The position numbers were made by a program, and so were the translations under genes. From Labyrinthula sp. Ha (taxonomy: Eukaryota; Sar; Bigyra; Labyrinthulida; Labyrinthulaceae): 64,000 bases of DNA. The notes beneath the pieces were generated by a model. It did not search any database. It was not told the DNA's origin and saw nothing but the letters and a program-made list of their open reading frames with translations. Positions 13,730-26,029 of the stretch are shown here, piece after piece. The stretch's first letter is position 1; each line of letters starts with the position of its first letter. Location: positions 310,001 through 374,000 of the forward strand of contig JAALGZ010000028.1 in the NCBI GenBank assembly GCA_015227615.1, read 5' to 3'.

Positions 13730-15270
13730 ACTCATGTTACAGAATCTTCCTTCATGGGGTATTTGTCAGAGTGACGCTAGGATGCCAGAACTCCATCTCA
13801 TAGAAGTTACTCTTACCCCTGGTCATTCAATTCTCCGTTCTGATGGCTATCATTTAACTAGAGAAGAAGAAGATTTTCTTGAACTTAAATTCACTGCACT
13901 TGAGAAGGCTGAAATTGTCAAAAAAAAGAAAAACAAATCTGTCTGGGGTCACCCCGTGTTTGTAGTTCCGAAAAAGGTACAAACACCCACAGACTGGATT
14001 GACTATTCTTACCAACAAAGAGAAGAATGGAAGCTGAAGAATATACTAAATCGCTGCAGAATGGTAGTAAATATAGTCAAATTCAATAAAATTACAGTCC
14101 CAACCTTTTTGCTGTTACCAAATTTGGAAAGACAATTCTTAGGGGCCAATAATTCATTTTTTTTTATTACACTTGAAATTCTTAGTAGTTTCAATTTCTT
14201 ACCAACATTAGAAATAGAACAAGAAATATTTATGTTAGTCTCAAGAAAGCCAGCCTGGAAGATGTTATGAGTGCAAATTCGTTGAAGAAATACCCCTGCT
14301 CCATTAAGTGAACGCATCGTTACAGACATCACTAATGGTCAAGATAAGAAGTTTTTTGCAAAGCCAAACAATGGTCGTATCGCTTGGCTTGATGATCATT
14401 TACTTTATGCTCAATCTTTCAAAAAGTTATTATATATTATTGAGTCTTTATTAAAGCAAGCTGCTAAGATGAAGGTTTGGCTTAACTTTCGCAAATGTGG
14501 ACTATGTGAACCCATCACAACTTGGTGTGGTAGAAAAATAAAACATGGTCATTAGAATTTTGGTCCTTCCTTTTTCTATAAAATACTCAATCTCCCAAAG
14601 CCTAATTATCAACATGAAGTAGCTCAATTTATTTATTTATGTAACTGAATTACCACTAACGTTCTCAAGATGGCTGCATTACGAAAACCTTTTGCTTAAT
14701 TTGCTAATTTAAAAGAAAAAAGGTTATCTGACTTAAAACAGGGACGAATCGAGATTGCATAGACCAAAAAACTGTAAAAAGCTTATCAGGATTTACTAGC
14801 AGCTATTGTTGAGCCAACCCCGTGACACCTTAGCACTTATGAACCGAAGGATCCTATTTTACTTTTTACAGACAGTTTATCAAATAACTGGTCTTTAGCT
14901 GTATTTCAAGAAAAACAATCAAATGTTACCAACGACGTTAGATCAATGCAACCCAGGCCTCTTGTATTTCTGAGCGGTTCATTTACTACTTTTGAACTCA
15001 GATGGCACATTGTGCCTAAAGAACTTTACCCAATTATCTATATATTCGAAAGATTGGGCTTCCTTTTACGAACACATGAAGGAGGAATATATGTTTACAC
15101 GGACTATCGTGATAAACTTTCTGTCATTAGAATAAAAGAAAATGAAAAACGAGGTCACTGAGATAGAATATACCGTTGGGCTCTCAAACTACAGTCAGTT
15201 GACATGACAGTACTTTATATTTCTTCTAGAGATAATTCTGTCGGCGACCTTTTAACCCATTGGAGAAAAC
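13730..15270 (+). pseudogene. Element A reverse transcriptase and RNase H
   Basis: RT landmarks in order: a PVFVVPKK strand, RMVVNIVKFNK (the vvDyR.lN block), LPNLERQF, and the active-site box read as AWLDDHLLYA at 14385-14396, with Trp where Tyr is usual. RNase H follows from about 14840 (LFTDS), then RWHIVPKELYPI and VYTDYRDKL. Elements B, C and D have the same landmarks. Decayed. Confidence 0.75.
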
Positions 15271-15779
15271 AGGAAAAACTACTGCGTCTGTTGCACGATG
15301 TCACTTTATCCAATATTATGGTCTTTCTTCTATTAGTAGTCTCTCAACTTTAGACAGTGTTCAAGATTTAAATTCAGAGGGTAACACACACTGTTATCAG
15401 TAAGATCCCGAACAGATTGAAGATGTTGAGAATTATTTACAAAACTGTTCATTTGACGTGGCTAGAGTAAGAATATTATATTGTATAGACGATGTTTCTT
15501 ATTCATGAAGAATGAATAATTTCAACCCTGAAGTTCTTAGACCCGTAGTTTATTCTGTTAACAAAAAACTTAGCTACTAATGGATGAAATTTTACAAAAA
15601 CCTATTTCTTTTCTATCATCTTTTTATTCAGGAAAAATGGTTATAAATTAGATTATTGCAAAGTTAATCAACATCAAAAGTAACTTCCAGCTGAATTTAT
15701 AGAAGAAAATGCAAGGAGAATAGGGTTGATTATATTTCAGAGATCAACTTGTAATCCCTCGAGCCTTTGCAGCCAAAGT

Positions 15780-17070
15780 TATTATTTTGAATCATATTCA
15801 CAGATGTCATCCTTCATTTTCTGCAGAGAGAAAGTATTTAGACAAGCTATATTTTCATGGAATACATAAGGAGAACTTCAAATTATTATTAAAATCTTAT
15901 CGAGAAAGATGTTTACATAGCAATCGTAGTCCTAAAATTATTCACAGACCTTACAATTTTACACATTTAGCAAAAAGTTCAAGAGACATTCTTAGAGATG
16001 ATTATCTTTATATTAACAGTCACGGTTATATTCTAGGCCTACTGGACTCTTGTATGTGAAAAATTTTATTGGCACATGAAGAATCACCCACAGAAGAGGG
16101 CATGGTTAGAGCCTTGATGTGTTGAACATATGACTTGGGGCTCGCTGAGTCTTTCCTCATTATCAATGATAATAGATCGCATTTTGCAAATAAGTTACTT
16201 AAGCTTATGTCCGAGGCAGTTGGCTTTGAGCAATCTTTTACAATTGCGTATTTCAATGGACCAACAGGTCCGTGGGAACCATCAATATGGTTATTTTACA
16301 TTACATCAAAACTCTAACTTCACAGTTTGGAATACACGAGTCAGAGTGGCCTACAATTCTCAAAATTATATCTTACATAATTAAAAACTCTCCAAATCCA
16401 AGAAAATTAAACAAGACGCCGAATGAATTATTTTTATATTATCAACTCTCTGTACCAATTATTCAAAAGCATCCCAAACTTTTGCAACCCATTATGATTG
16501 GAATCTCATTCAACCTCTTAACGTTGAGGAAGTGGTGAACACGTCCATCAATATTAGAGCCGAACTAGAAAGCCTTCAAGATCAGGTGCTTGATAGTACA
16601 AGACTTCAAAGAAATCGTGAGAACTCTAGAAGAAACAAGAACAGGGTCCAATGTTTCAATATTCAACCGGGGATTATGTTCTTATTTCCGAGCATGGAAC
16701 TTTAAATGCAACAGAAAAAATGCGCCTCAACTTAAATGGTCCTTACCAATTCCTTGAATCAATCAGTGAGGATGCCTATATTGTAGAAAGTTTATTAGGC
16801 AAACACAGAACTGTAAACAGTTCACGTATCTGGTTCTATTTGGATGCCCAACCACCGAACAAAAAACAGATGAATAAACTATTTATGCACAATTTTTCTA
16901 ACCTTGAAGTCGAACGTATTATCTCTTTGCGGTTGAGACAAGGAAGGCGCCCAATATATGAGGTAGGTGTTAAATGGATAGGATTCAACTTCAGTGATAA
17001 TACTTTTCAAGATTTGTTAACATTATATGAAGATCTCCCACTTTTAGTAAGAACCTTTATTATTGAAGAA
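15780..17070 (+). pseudogene. Element A integrase and chromodomain
   Basis: The N-terminal zinc-binding block reads NHIHRCHPS ... CLHSNRSP (HHCC-like), followed by the catalytic core region up to about 16550 and a C-terminal SH3-like part. At about 16890-17070 comes a chromodomain: LEVERIISLRLR, then VKWIGFNFSDNTF, then an acidic helix. Decayed. Confidence 0.75.
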
Positions 17071-17229
17071 GTTAAAGATGAATATACTAAAGAAGCTTTA
17101 CTTCAATTACTTAAGAAACACGATAAAAAACAGAAGCTAAGAAATCAAAAAAAAAGATGGGAAAACCAAGAAGAAGAAATATTATTCGATTTCTAAAGAA
17201 GACGAACTTCTCTTTACCTGATGTTGGAA

Positions 17230-17430
17230 ACACAATTGGATGGTATGAAGAAGAAAAAGATATTTTAGCAAAACTTATTCTTAAATATGGCTGCGGAAAA
17301 TGCGAAGATTACTTATCCTTTCCTTATTTACCTTTTTGTAGTAAGCAGCAGATGTCAACTCAAATTCAACGAATGCTAAATATTCAATCAGTTGGAATCT
17401 TTCATGATTTACCGTTTGAAGTCAAATTAG
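17230..17430 (+). pseudogene. Element A Myb/SANT-like domain
   Basis: A tryptophan-led three-helix pattern: GWYEEEKDILAKLILKYGCG, then CSKQQMSTQIQRMLNIQ. This matches the Myb/SANT layout (W..EE..L......YG.G....I.......+.QL...QR). Elements B, C and D have an equivalent piece in the same place, between chromodomain and methyltransferase. Assignment by pattern only. Confidence 0.5.
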
Positions 17431-17747
17431 CTTAACAGTTCTTAGAAGACGTTTTAGGAATAATACATTTTCATAAAAACCTGCATGAAAAGTTCAACAT
17501 GTTGCAAGAGAATAACAAGATTCTCGAGCAATTTAAATCTCAAGTTTGTACTAAAGTTGAAGTTCAGTCGATTATTTTACCATATTTTGAAAGAATCTCC
17601 AAGCTTAGACATTTAGGGTTAATTCAAGAAGAGCTAAATACGGAAGAATGCAAAGTATTTTTATCTAATCAGCACTTAACTATCGAAGATATTTCAAAGA
17701 GGATTTTATATTAGACAGAAGATCTTCCAAACTATTTTAAAGAAAAC

Positions 17748-18680
17748 GTGGACCTTATAGATAAGTTTTACAAATTATGCTTTGATGATCAAGATTATTG
17801 GAGCAATTTACCATTTTTTTATTTATTAGGTGAAACAAAGAGCACAGATTCTAATTTATTTGACAAAAAGGAAACTTCTTATACTCAAACTATTGATGAC
17901 CTCTCTTATTCCATACAATTACTTGAAGATTTAGTTCAGATCCAGTTCATGGATTTGCTAAATGGCGACAAACTTATCTTAGAATATCAAAGTGGAAATC
18001 AATATTTATTAGCTGGAACTTCTTTAACTATCTCTCTTGAACCTCCATCCTCAAAACTGATCGCGCCAACTGTATTTGGCATACCTTATCCTAACAATGA
18101 TTCTAAAGATTATATTTTCAACCTCGTGGTTATGGATCCAGCTTGACCAGTCGGATCTTCCAACCCAACTCGAGGGGTTAAGCTAGACTATTCTTTACTA
18201 TCTTTAAATCAAATTTCAAAAATCAAACTACCAATTCGTCACTTTCCTTACGTAACTTTATTATTTTTATGGGTTATAAATAATTCTTACCTTACGATTT
18301 TGAGGTGGGCTTACAAACTTAACTTTTACCTAATAGACAATATTACTTGTATTAGAGTTACAAATAGAAATAAGTTACATCGCAGCATCGGCTACGTTTT
18401 TCAGCATAGTCAGAAGACTTGCTTAGTTTTTTTTTCGAAAGGAACATTCACATTTAAAATATCAGGATGTTTTTAATAAAAACTTTTCTGACAAGTTCTC
18501 CAATACACTCTTAACGAAACCTACCTCCCCTTCAGTTAAACCCGAAGAGTTTAATTTGCTTTTGGACAAGAGTTTTTCTACCAGATGCAAGATAGAATTC
18601 CTTGGGCGGAATGACAAAATTCGTGCTGAGTGGACCGCTACGGGACTAGAATTGGTTGCTAGTAGCCACGTAGTTTATTC
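17748..18680 (+). pseudogene. Element A MT-A70-like methyltransferase region
   Basis: Eroded but alignable with the better copies. It has a strand ending VVMDP at the catalytic-motif position, then NPTRGVKLDYSLLSLNQI, FLWVINNS, a KTCLVFF segment and finally KIEFLGRND ... WTATGLELV. Element B has VRGPAITYPQLSFDEI, FLWVIHNV, ETCLMIQVGG and FIEFFGKPW ... WVTVGLEIP in the same order. MT-A70 proteins transfer a methyl group from S-adenosylmethionine to adenine N6. This copy cannot be active. Confidence 0.65.
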
Positions 18681-18715
18681 ACAATCCACACGAAAGACTT
18701 CTTAAGTTGGGAGGA

Positions 18716-18900
18716 TGTCTCGGTCATACCGAGACCCGGAGTTCCTGTATTATTGAGAGCCACTTAACGGTAGACCTGTAACATAGTATTACCCTAAGTT
18801 TTTATACAGGGTTACGACATATAATTTATATCGTACATATTGACATGCTTAAGCGTTAAGCACCTAATCTTTCACTTAGCTTAGTGATCACTGAAAGACA
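18716..18900 (+). repeat. 3' LTR of element A
   Basis: 185 bp, TG...CA, about 10% different from the 5' copy. Confidence 0.9.
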
Positions 18901-19203
18901 AATGTAGCTTTTCTAGATCATTTCACCAAAGTCCGTGTGACCAGATTTATTATTATTTATTATTCGATTATCATTATTCAATCAAAATGATTTGAGAATT
19001 ATCAGCATCAATAAATAAGAAAAATATTGAGAAATCTTTTATTGATAAACTATGAATAAATCAAATATCATTCTTAGTTCCTACTATTACATTTCAGTTT
19101 TCAAAATCCAGCAAATAAACTTACGTGATTCAGTATTGAAAAGATTAGAACAACTTGTCTTGCAAATTCCGACTAGAATTAATTATTAGAATATTTCGTA
19201 AAG
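18901..19203. other. Short AT-rich gap before the kinase
   Basis: Runs of TTATTATT and AATAAA-like sequence; no coding or structural signal I can support. Confidence 0.5.
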
Positions 19204-20387
19204 ATGCATAGCGCCAAAGAGATGTTGACAATTTTCAATGCAACAGGGGGTATAAAATTATCAAGTGGAAATCTTGGAGAGGTTTATTATATTCGCTCTA
19301 TGCTCATGTCTGACGTAGCTGTGAAAATATTAAAAACAAAGTTTGAATGTCAGATTGAAAAAATGACTCAACTGAACTTGAAACCAGTTAAGATTGACAT
19401 AGCTAAAAGGGAATTGGAAACACTGAAACTTATAGGTGATCATTCATTCTTTGTCAAATTGTTGGACACTTATGACACCTGAAGTAGAGTGTATATTTTT
19501 ATGGAGTATCACCCAGTTTCCCTCAGGAGGTTGACCAAAATCTGTACAGAATTTGAAAGTGAGAGTTTGCAAAGCACGTTGTCTTTCCAGGTTACACTTT
19601 TTATCATGTACCCAGTTCTGAAAGCTGTAACTATTATGCACGAAAAAAAATTAATCCATTGTGATATAAAGTCAGATAATATTCTAATATCTTTTTACGG
19701 AGGTTCTAAGCTGTGTGATTTTGGGTTTTCTGTTGGGGCTGATAGAATAAGTGAAGAAATTGATGGAGGTGGAGCTTCATATTTTATGGCACCAGAAGTC
19801 ATGAAATCAAACAAAGCCGCCTTTAAGATGAACATATTCTCTATTGGAATGTGTTTCGCTAACTTGATAGGAGGAGATATACTTTCGTTGTCAAACTGTT
19901 CAAACTCGAGAACTTATTTTCCAAATTTATTTCAGATCCGAATCACCTTTTTCACGTAATTTTCAGTAGAATTAACAGCCGTATATGGTCTGGAAAGTGG
20001 AAAAGTGAAACTGAGATAGAATTTGACACAGATACGGACACAGAGTATGTGCCCTCTGAAGAACTAATTATTAGCAATGAACAGGTGTCTTCAGAGGAGT
20101 TGAAATATGAGAATGAAGATATTGTTTCAACATCTGAGAACACCGCGTCGTATAAACCTGATCCTAAAAATTTTGGAAGCATTTATTTTCCATTGATGCA
20201 CAAAGCACCTGAGAAAAGGATCGATGGTAAGTCAGCACTAGATCTACCGGCCTTTGAAGATGCAAAACTATATTGGGAATTTTTTTTGTCCGGGATGGTT
20301 GACTTGAAATCAGACAAGAGGGAAAGAATAAAAAATGCTGTAGCGTTTTACCATTTCACACATGTTGAAACTTTCTTTGCAGCTTAG
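19204..20387 (+). pseudogene. Protein kinase gene, apparently disabled
   Basis: A eukaryotic protein kinase catalytic domain. The glycine loop reads SSGNLGEVYYIRS, followed by the ATP-binding lysine in VAVKIL, the helix-C Glu in KRELETLK, hinge IFMEYHP, catalytic loop HCDIKSDNILI, DFG in LCDFGFS and the APE motif in YFMAPEV. The catalytic loop has Cys where most kinases have Arg (HCD, a non-RD type), and the helix-F Asp position reads Asn (KMNIFSIG). An in-frame TGA lies between the N-lobe and the hinge (19480-19482), and the frame changes near 19925. A 38-nt GT-AG segment ending at the TTTATTTCAG around 19935 could explain the second break as an intron, but not the TGA. The C-terminal part is acidic (repeated Glu/Asp/Ser) and ends EFFLSGMVDLKS... 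ETFFAA. Its substrate and subfamily cannot be told. Confidence 0.75.
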
Positions 20388-21394
20388 AGAAGTTTTTTTT
20401 TACGTATGTTTTGCAAATTGAAAGACTAATCTGATAGTAAGCCCAGTTTGTGTACCGACTTCTCAGTTACCTTATCAACTGTATGCTTAAATTTGAGCGT
20501 TGAAAATCTGATATAATAGATCTCAAACTCAGCATACAGCGATATATCTCTTGCTCAATTAAGCATTTAGAAGTGGGAAAGCCCAGAACTTTATCTGGGA
20601 TTAGCAAGAGCATAAAACATTCCAATTGAAAGCTTTTAGACCATAATGAATGACTCGAAAACAGAAGAAAAGAAAACTTATTTGGCACCCTTGCAATGGC
20701 CTCCAATTGTCGACAATGCAATGGCGCCAATTGTAACTTTCTAACATAGCAATTGAAGTTTTTTTTTACTCTCTTAGAAATGTTTGAGAAAATCTAGTAG
20801 ATGTCTAGAACGCTCGATGGGTTCATCATTCCTTCTCATTGCGCGCTAAAAAAATCCAAGTTCCACTCATATCTAGCCACCGAATTTTAATAAAATTGTG
20901 AAGAACCATGTGATAGTAGTTTTGGTGATAGTTATCAATAAGAAGACCAATATGTGGTGCCTATAACTTACTCAGAGTTTTCACTAGTGTCGTGTAAGAA
21001 TGCTTCGATGATTCCGTGTGTAGTGCTATATTAAGTATAAGTAAAAGTATTTCCTAAATAAATTCCAACAACTTTCAAACTCGTCATTTAAAATAGCTTC
21101 AGTTGCAATTGAATATAGGTTGTGTAAGTATAAGTGGTCTTTAGCGCTTTAAGTAAAAAAAGGGTAAACTGTATTTTCTTTTCTTTTTAAATTTAGGTAT
21201 TAAAAGTTAAGTATCTATACAGTAATGTACCATTGTAAATTACTTCTATATAAGGGCTCTCAAAATAAGTATAATCTAAAATAAGTACTTCCAGTTACCC
21301 AGCATAGCCAATATCCTCCTAAATAATCATAAATTGTACATTGCTTCAACAAAGAATAGCATAAGTTTGTTCCTCAGAGTATAAACACTTCTGA
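20388..21394. other. Gap between kinase and myosin copy 1
   Basis: About 1 kb, AT-rich, with no frame of interest. The expected first codons of the myosin (present in copy 2) are not found at its right edge, so the upstream region of copy 1 is either lost or replaced. Confidence 0.5.
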
Positions 21395-22176
21395 AATACA
21401 AATGGGACTGGGGAGAAAGTTGAACAAACAGTACAGGCCAACATAGGCGATCAGATTTTGGTTTCAAAGAAAAAAGATGAAGATTATAGTAGAATATGGG
21501 ATTTATATGGTGTAGCTAGTCTTTCTGCTGATAAGAGAAAAGTGTTTGTAGCTGGTGACGTGACTAAGAACATATGGGAAGTTCCGGCTGAAGAAACTCT
21601 CCCATATGACCCGTGCCACATAGAGGATTATGATGACTTGGCTCGAATGAATTATTTGCATGAAGCTTCCTTGTTTAATAGATTACAAGAAAGATATATG
21701 GAGAACAAGATTTACACATATTTTGGGGATACTCTACTATCTATCAACCCATATTTTAATGTAGAGGGGTTGTATTCAAAGGATAGAACAGAAGAAACGA
21801 AGAAGGAACCTCACGTGTTTTCTATTGCGGAAAAAACTTTCTCTTTGCTTCAAAAAAAGAGGCAGAGTCAATCCATTGTTATCAATGGAGATTCGGAGTC
21901 CGGGAAAACTGAAACTGCAAAACAGCTTATGAGACATCTTGTGTACTTGTGTTTAAGCAACTCTTCGAAAACAGCCCCGGAGATTGAGAACCTTGTGCTT
22001 GATTCTACCCCTGTTCTTGAAACTTTTGGAAACTCAGTTATTTTGCGAAATGGCAACTCAAGTCGATTTGGGCGGTTTAGTCAAATTATGTACTCCGACA
22101 AAGGAGATGCGATAACAGGTATGAACACTATGCATTTTCTTTTGGAGAAGTCTAGGATTATTCAAAGGAGTCCTGG
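21395..22176 (+). pseudogene. Myosin copy 1, N-terminal motor block
   Basis: Encodes the N-terminal part of a myosin motor: an SH3-like beginning, YLHEASLFNRLQERY, the nucleotide P-loop GDSESGKTETAKQ and switch I NGNSSRFGRF. It differs from copy 2 at roughly 5-6% of bases, far more than the block that follows. It ends at the insertion point of element B. Confidence 0.9.
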
Positions 22177-22320
22177 TATGAGTCCTCTCTTATATACGTT
22201 TGATGTAGCAAACTAGTTTCTGTAATATAGTTGTTGAAATATAGAACAGTTTTGATATAACCGTTAACACATTACATTTGCGCAAAGATAATAAGTTCTA
22301 CTCTACTGGAAGAACGATTA
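22177..22320 (+). repeat. 5' LTR of element B
   Basis: 144 bp; repeated at 28881-29024 with three differences. It is short for a Ty3 LTR. Confidence 0.95.
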
Positions 22321-22394
22321 TTGAAGATTCAAATCACAATTTTAGTAGAGAAAATATAAATCTTTAAGGAAGGATTGACGAGGAAAACTTTCAT

Positions 22395-23336
22395 TTGCAA
22401 TTAGGGCCCGACAGAAGACCTAGATATATCATTTACATAGGCAATCGAAGATACACACTAATATCCGGAGAAGAAGTAAAAAGCGCTAAAAGCCCAGGAA
22501 ACTCTATTAATATAGATCAAACTTTGCTCGAGGCAATCCGTGGGTTGAACAGCCCCACAATGCGTCCGCCGAAACTGGAAGCTTTAAAGAGCATCGACAG
22601 AGAACCACTGCTGGACTTCTTGGTAATATTTAAGAGGGCACGAGCTAAGGATCCTTCTATGGATGTAAGTGAATGGCTGAGAGGACAAGTCATCTATAAT
22701 ATCAGAAGCCATGGAATCAACGTGGACAATACGGAGGCGGTCTTGCAACATCTAGATAACATCGAGAAACTACAAGCGGAGAGCAGGATCAAACACAGCA
22801 TCTCAAGGTTGAGAAAAAAACTACAATGGCCTAGTGAAGCGCAAAATAGACTGGAAGCCGCACGCATATTCATCCTAAGAGCCCGGGATATTTTGGGGCC
22901 AGATCGTAACCTGTCGAAAGGAGCCCAGAAGGGGGTTATAAAAACACTAGTGGAAATCTTACCTCAATACTTCTCGGTGAATGATAGAAACTTTCTGGAC
23001 ACTTTCCCTGAGGTTACTACAATCTCGGATTTTGCAAGACACCTGAAAAAGATGACCCCTACTGAAGATGCAATGATAAGATCCAGAGGAATCGTGAGTA
23101 TACCAAGTTATATACCAGTTCAGAAACAGGACATATTACAAGTCACCCAACCTCTGGTAGAAACCAACAACGCACTCATGAATCTCAGTATGGTAAAACC
23201 GGTGGAGAAAGTTGTCATATCACTCAATGTAATACAAACGCGATTGGAAGCCAAGAGATGTTTTCTATGCGGAGATGAAGGACACTTTGTAACTTTATGT
23301 GACAAAAGGAAAACGGATTCATCGGACAGCAACTAA
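22395..23336 (+). CDS. Element B gag
   Basis: About 313 residues, mostly helical and basic, ending in one zinc knuckle RCFLCGDEGHFVTLCDKRK (C-x2-C-x4-H-x4-C). This layout fits a capsid-nucleocapsid precursor that packages the element RNA. No other domain is recognised. Confidence 0.8.
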   Translation: MQLGPDRRPRYIIYIGNRRYTLISGEEVKSAKSPGNSINIDQTLLEAIRGLNSPTMRPPKLEALKSIDREPLLDFLVIFKRARAKDPSMDVSEWLRGQVIYNIRSHGINVDNTEAVLQHLDNIEKLQAESRIKHSISRLRKKLQWPSEAQNRLEAARIFILRARDILGPDRNLSKGAQKGVIKTLVEILPQYFSVNDRNFLDTFPEVTTISDFARHLKKMTPTEDAMIRSRGIVSIPSYIPVQKQDILQVTQPLVETNNALMNLSMVKPVEKVVISLNVIQTRLEAKRCFLCGDEGHFVTLCDKRKTDSSDSN

Positions 23337-23396
23337 AACCCCTCCAACGACGGAAATAACGGTCCTAGAAGATATACACAAAGACAGCGAGGCAGA

Positions 23397-23846
23397 TTGA
23401 GAGGAAGAAAGTTTGTCAAGAAGAAACCAAGAGCAACACCAGTTCGCTTCATCGAAGTTTTAGATTCTACTGGAAAATGGAATGTGATTCCAGGGTGCCT
23501 CGACTCAGAAGCGGGGAAGAATATCGATAACGCAAAACTTCACAAGCATTATTGCACAATGCTAGCTCCTGGAAATAATGGATTAGCAGTGAAGCTCGCG
23601 AACAAGACACCTATACAAATAACAGAGGTAGGAGAGTTCACTTTGAGAGTAAGAGTGAATACCCAGAACCATGTGCATTTGGGAACTAGAAGGATCTTTC
23701 TAGTGGGGGATAGTGGAATTTGGGATTTATACGTAGGAAGGGAGACTCTATTCAAGATGGGAGCTATCCCAGACCAAGCCCTCTCAAAGTTGGCTCCATG
23801 GGAAAGAAAATTGTTGGCACCCTATATCAACACGAGACAAAATTGA
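23397..23846 (+). CDS. Element B protease region
   Basis: Retroviral-type aspartic protease position: a PGCLDSEAGKNI stretch (the D(S/T)GA-type active site in altered form), then RIFLVGDSG and YVGRETLFKMG near the end, matching the usual flap and (I/L)GrexL strands. It would process the polyprotein. Confidence 0.65.
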   Translation: MRGRKFVKKKPRATPVRFIEVLDSTGKWNVIPGCLDSEAGKNIDNAKLHKHYCTMLAPGNNGLAVKLANKTPIQITEVGEFTLRVRVNTQNHVHLGTRRIFLVGDSGIWDLYVGRETLFKMGAIPDQALSKLAPWERKLLAPYINTRQN

Positions 23847-24379
23847 AATGTAGGCGGCGACGGAAAGGAAACTCCGGAGCTGAGCCACTCTTCCTCCAAC
23901 CTCACTTTAACACGAGAGGAAGAAATAGAACATGATTCACCCGACATGGTTGGCAAAAAGAAATTCGTATTGACAGCTGCTTATTTAGAAATGCAAAGAA
24001 GCAAGAATGATATACACCTGAAGAGTTTGCAAAAAATTGATATATACCGCAACTTGGAAGTGGGCTTTGAGCCTTCTGAAGAAAGACATGACATAGAAAA
24101 GGCAGCGAGAACCCTTCAACTTCCTTCGGATAAACCAGTAATTTTAACAGGAACAGATATTGAACCGACTTCTGATCAACTTCCGGAAACAAAATACTTT
24201 GGAGGGGACGGACCAAACTTAGAAAAAGAGGTAGAGAGAAGGAAGATAATAAAGATATTCAGGGAAAAGATAAATAATACAGAGCTCTTGACCAAGAAAG
24301 AGAGAGCAAAGTTACTCAAAGTTATCACCACGAACGTCGACGCCTTTGGATTGCTGCAAGGAACAGGACAAATGAGCGC

Positions 24380-25800
24380 ACTCAGCCCAGTACACATGCA
24401 TTTGATACCAGGAGCCCCACCTGGCCTGAATATCAAGCCGAGACCAGTGGGAGAGATAGAAGAAAAGTGGCTGAAGATGAGGTTAATAGAGTTAGAGGAC
24501 GCAGGAATTATTAAGCGTTCAATGGACCCTGTATTTAGTGCACCGATACATATAGTACCAAAGAAATCGGACGACGAGAGAAAGAAGTTTCGACTAGTCG
24601 TGGATATGCGCCAAATAAATGACCTCACTATCAGGACAGCGCTCCAGTTACCCCACTTGGAACAGCAGTTGCAAAGATCCAGAGAGGCTAGATACTATGG
24701 AGCACTGGACCTAATGAGTGGGTTCGATTACCTCCCCATTCATGCATCATCAAGGAAATACTTCAACCAAATAACCCCTTGGGGAGCAGCCTATGAGTTC
24801 CAAGGGACTGTACAGGGCTGGAAAACACCCCAATGTTATTTCAAGATAGAATTTATAGGGAGATCTTAGAAAAGACAGGATACATGGAACCAGATGCTAT
24901 AAAAAGGGGACTTATACAGTGGGTAGATGATGTACTTTTATACGCTGTGGATATTAAAGGATATCTAGAAATGCTCAAAGTGGTTCTAAAGGCCTTCATT
25001 GAGAGGAAAGTTAGATTAAATGCTTCTAAATGTGAACTTATTGCCAAGGAGATCAAGTACTGCGGCCGTATAATTAATGGGGGAACTTACCACTTCGACA
25101 AAGAATATTATAAGAAAATTTTGAGCATGACGCAGCCAATGTTCCAGTACCAGATGGCGAGCGTGCTGTATGTATGCAACTGGCTTGCTCCAACGATCGA
25201 GAAACTTAGTGAAATAAGAGCCAGGTTGAAAGGAGCGGTCAAGTTAGGCATGAAAATGTCAAAGATGAAGAAGTTAAAGATACCGATCGCATGGACAGAA
25301 GAACTTAAGGAGGCTTGGAAAGATTTTTTAAGTGAAATAAACAAGGCAATGGAACGAAATCTTTTTATTACAATCCAAGGAGGGCGTTGAATATATTTAC
25401 AGACGCTTCAATCTATCATTTATCATCGTTCATGTCTCAGTCTGAATATGAGGAGGATAACCTACCACTTCTAGACAGAAAACAGTACCCGATTGGACTA
25501 CTTAGCGGCACTTTTATACACAACGAGAAAGGATGGCACATCTCACAGAAAGAAATGTATCCCATATTAAAGATAGTGAACAAGCTGGACTTCATGGTCA
25601 AGGGCCATCCGGAAAGGGTGAGAGTTTACACGGATCACAAGAACTTAGTTTTCCTGGCGAGATCAAGATGGTTGGCGAACAAGACCCAGATGACAAGACT
25701 AGGTAGGTGGACTTTCAGAATATAGGATTCAAATTTGTGTTTTTTTCATATAAAGGGAGAAGAGAATATAATGGCCGATATGATAAGCAGATGGGGCAAT
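24380..25800 (+). CDS. Element B reverse transcriptase and RNase H
   Basis: RT landmarks: RLIELEDAGIIKRS, APIHIVPKK, FRLVVDMRQINDL, LPHLEQQLQ, ALDLMSGFDYLPI, and the active-site box QWVDDVLLYA at 24920-24931, with Trp in place of the usual Tyr. A thumb and connection region follows (IKYCGRIINGG). RNase H starts near 25388 with IFTDAS and includes GWHISQKEMYPILK and VYTDHKNL. Copies the element RNA into DNA. Confidence 0.9.
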
Positions 25801-26029
25801 CCAGATGCGGTGAAGGAGGAGTCCAAGATAGTTGTAGCTGAGCTAGAAGATAACGTTCAAGACGTTGAGGAAGAAAATAATGAAAACTTGAAGAAACTTC
25901 TGGAAAAAATGGATGAACAAAGGCTGTCTTTAATGAGCCCGTTTTATAAACGATCTTGGAAGAGGCTTACGGAAATAGAACTGAAACAAGAATTAGGAGA
26001 TTGAGTAAGTACAAACGAAAAAGGAAAGC

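Larger units (their letters stand above)
10930..18900 (+). mobile_element. Ty3/gypsy retrotransposon A, old
   Basis: LTRs of 184 and 185 bp (10930-11113 and 18716-18900) begin TGTCTCGG and end GAAAGACA. They differ at roughly one position in ten, so this is the older type of insertion here. A purine tract (TTGGGAGGA) precedes the right LTR. Internal order is gag, protease, reverse transcriptase, RNase H, integrase, chromodomain, a Myb/SANT-like domain and an MT-A70-like methyltransferase domain. Protease-RT-RNase H-integrase order plus a chromodomain marks a chromovirus-like Ty3 element. I find no matching target duplication. Structurally complete but heavily broken (dozens of breaks); a fossil. 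Confidence 0.85.

Noticed and set aside
10930-18900. A target-site duplication for element A
   Set aside because: The bases just outside the two LTRs (CTGATA and AATGTA) do not match.
19480-19482. TGA reassigned to a sense codon in this genome
   Set aside because: Only the kinase offers an in-frame TGA inside clearly conserved sequence, and that gene shows other signs of decay. One case is not enough.
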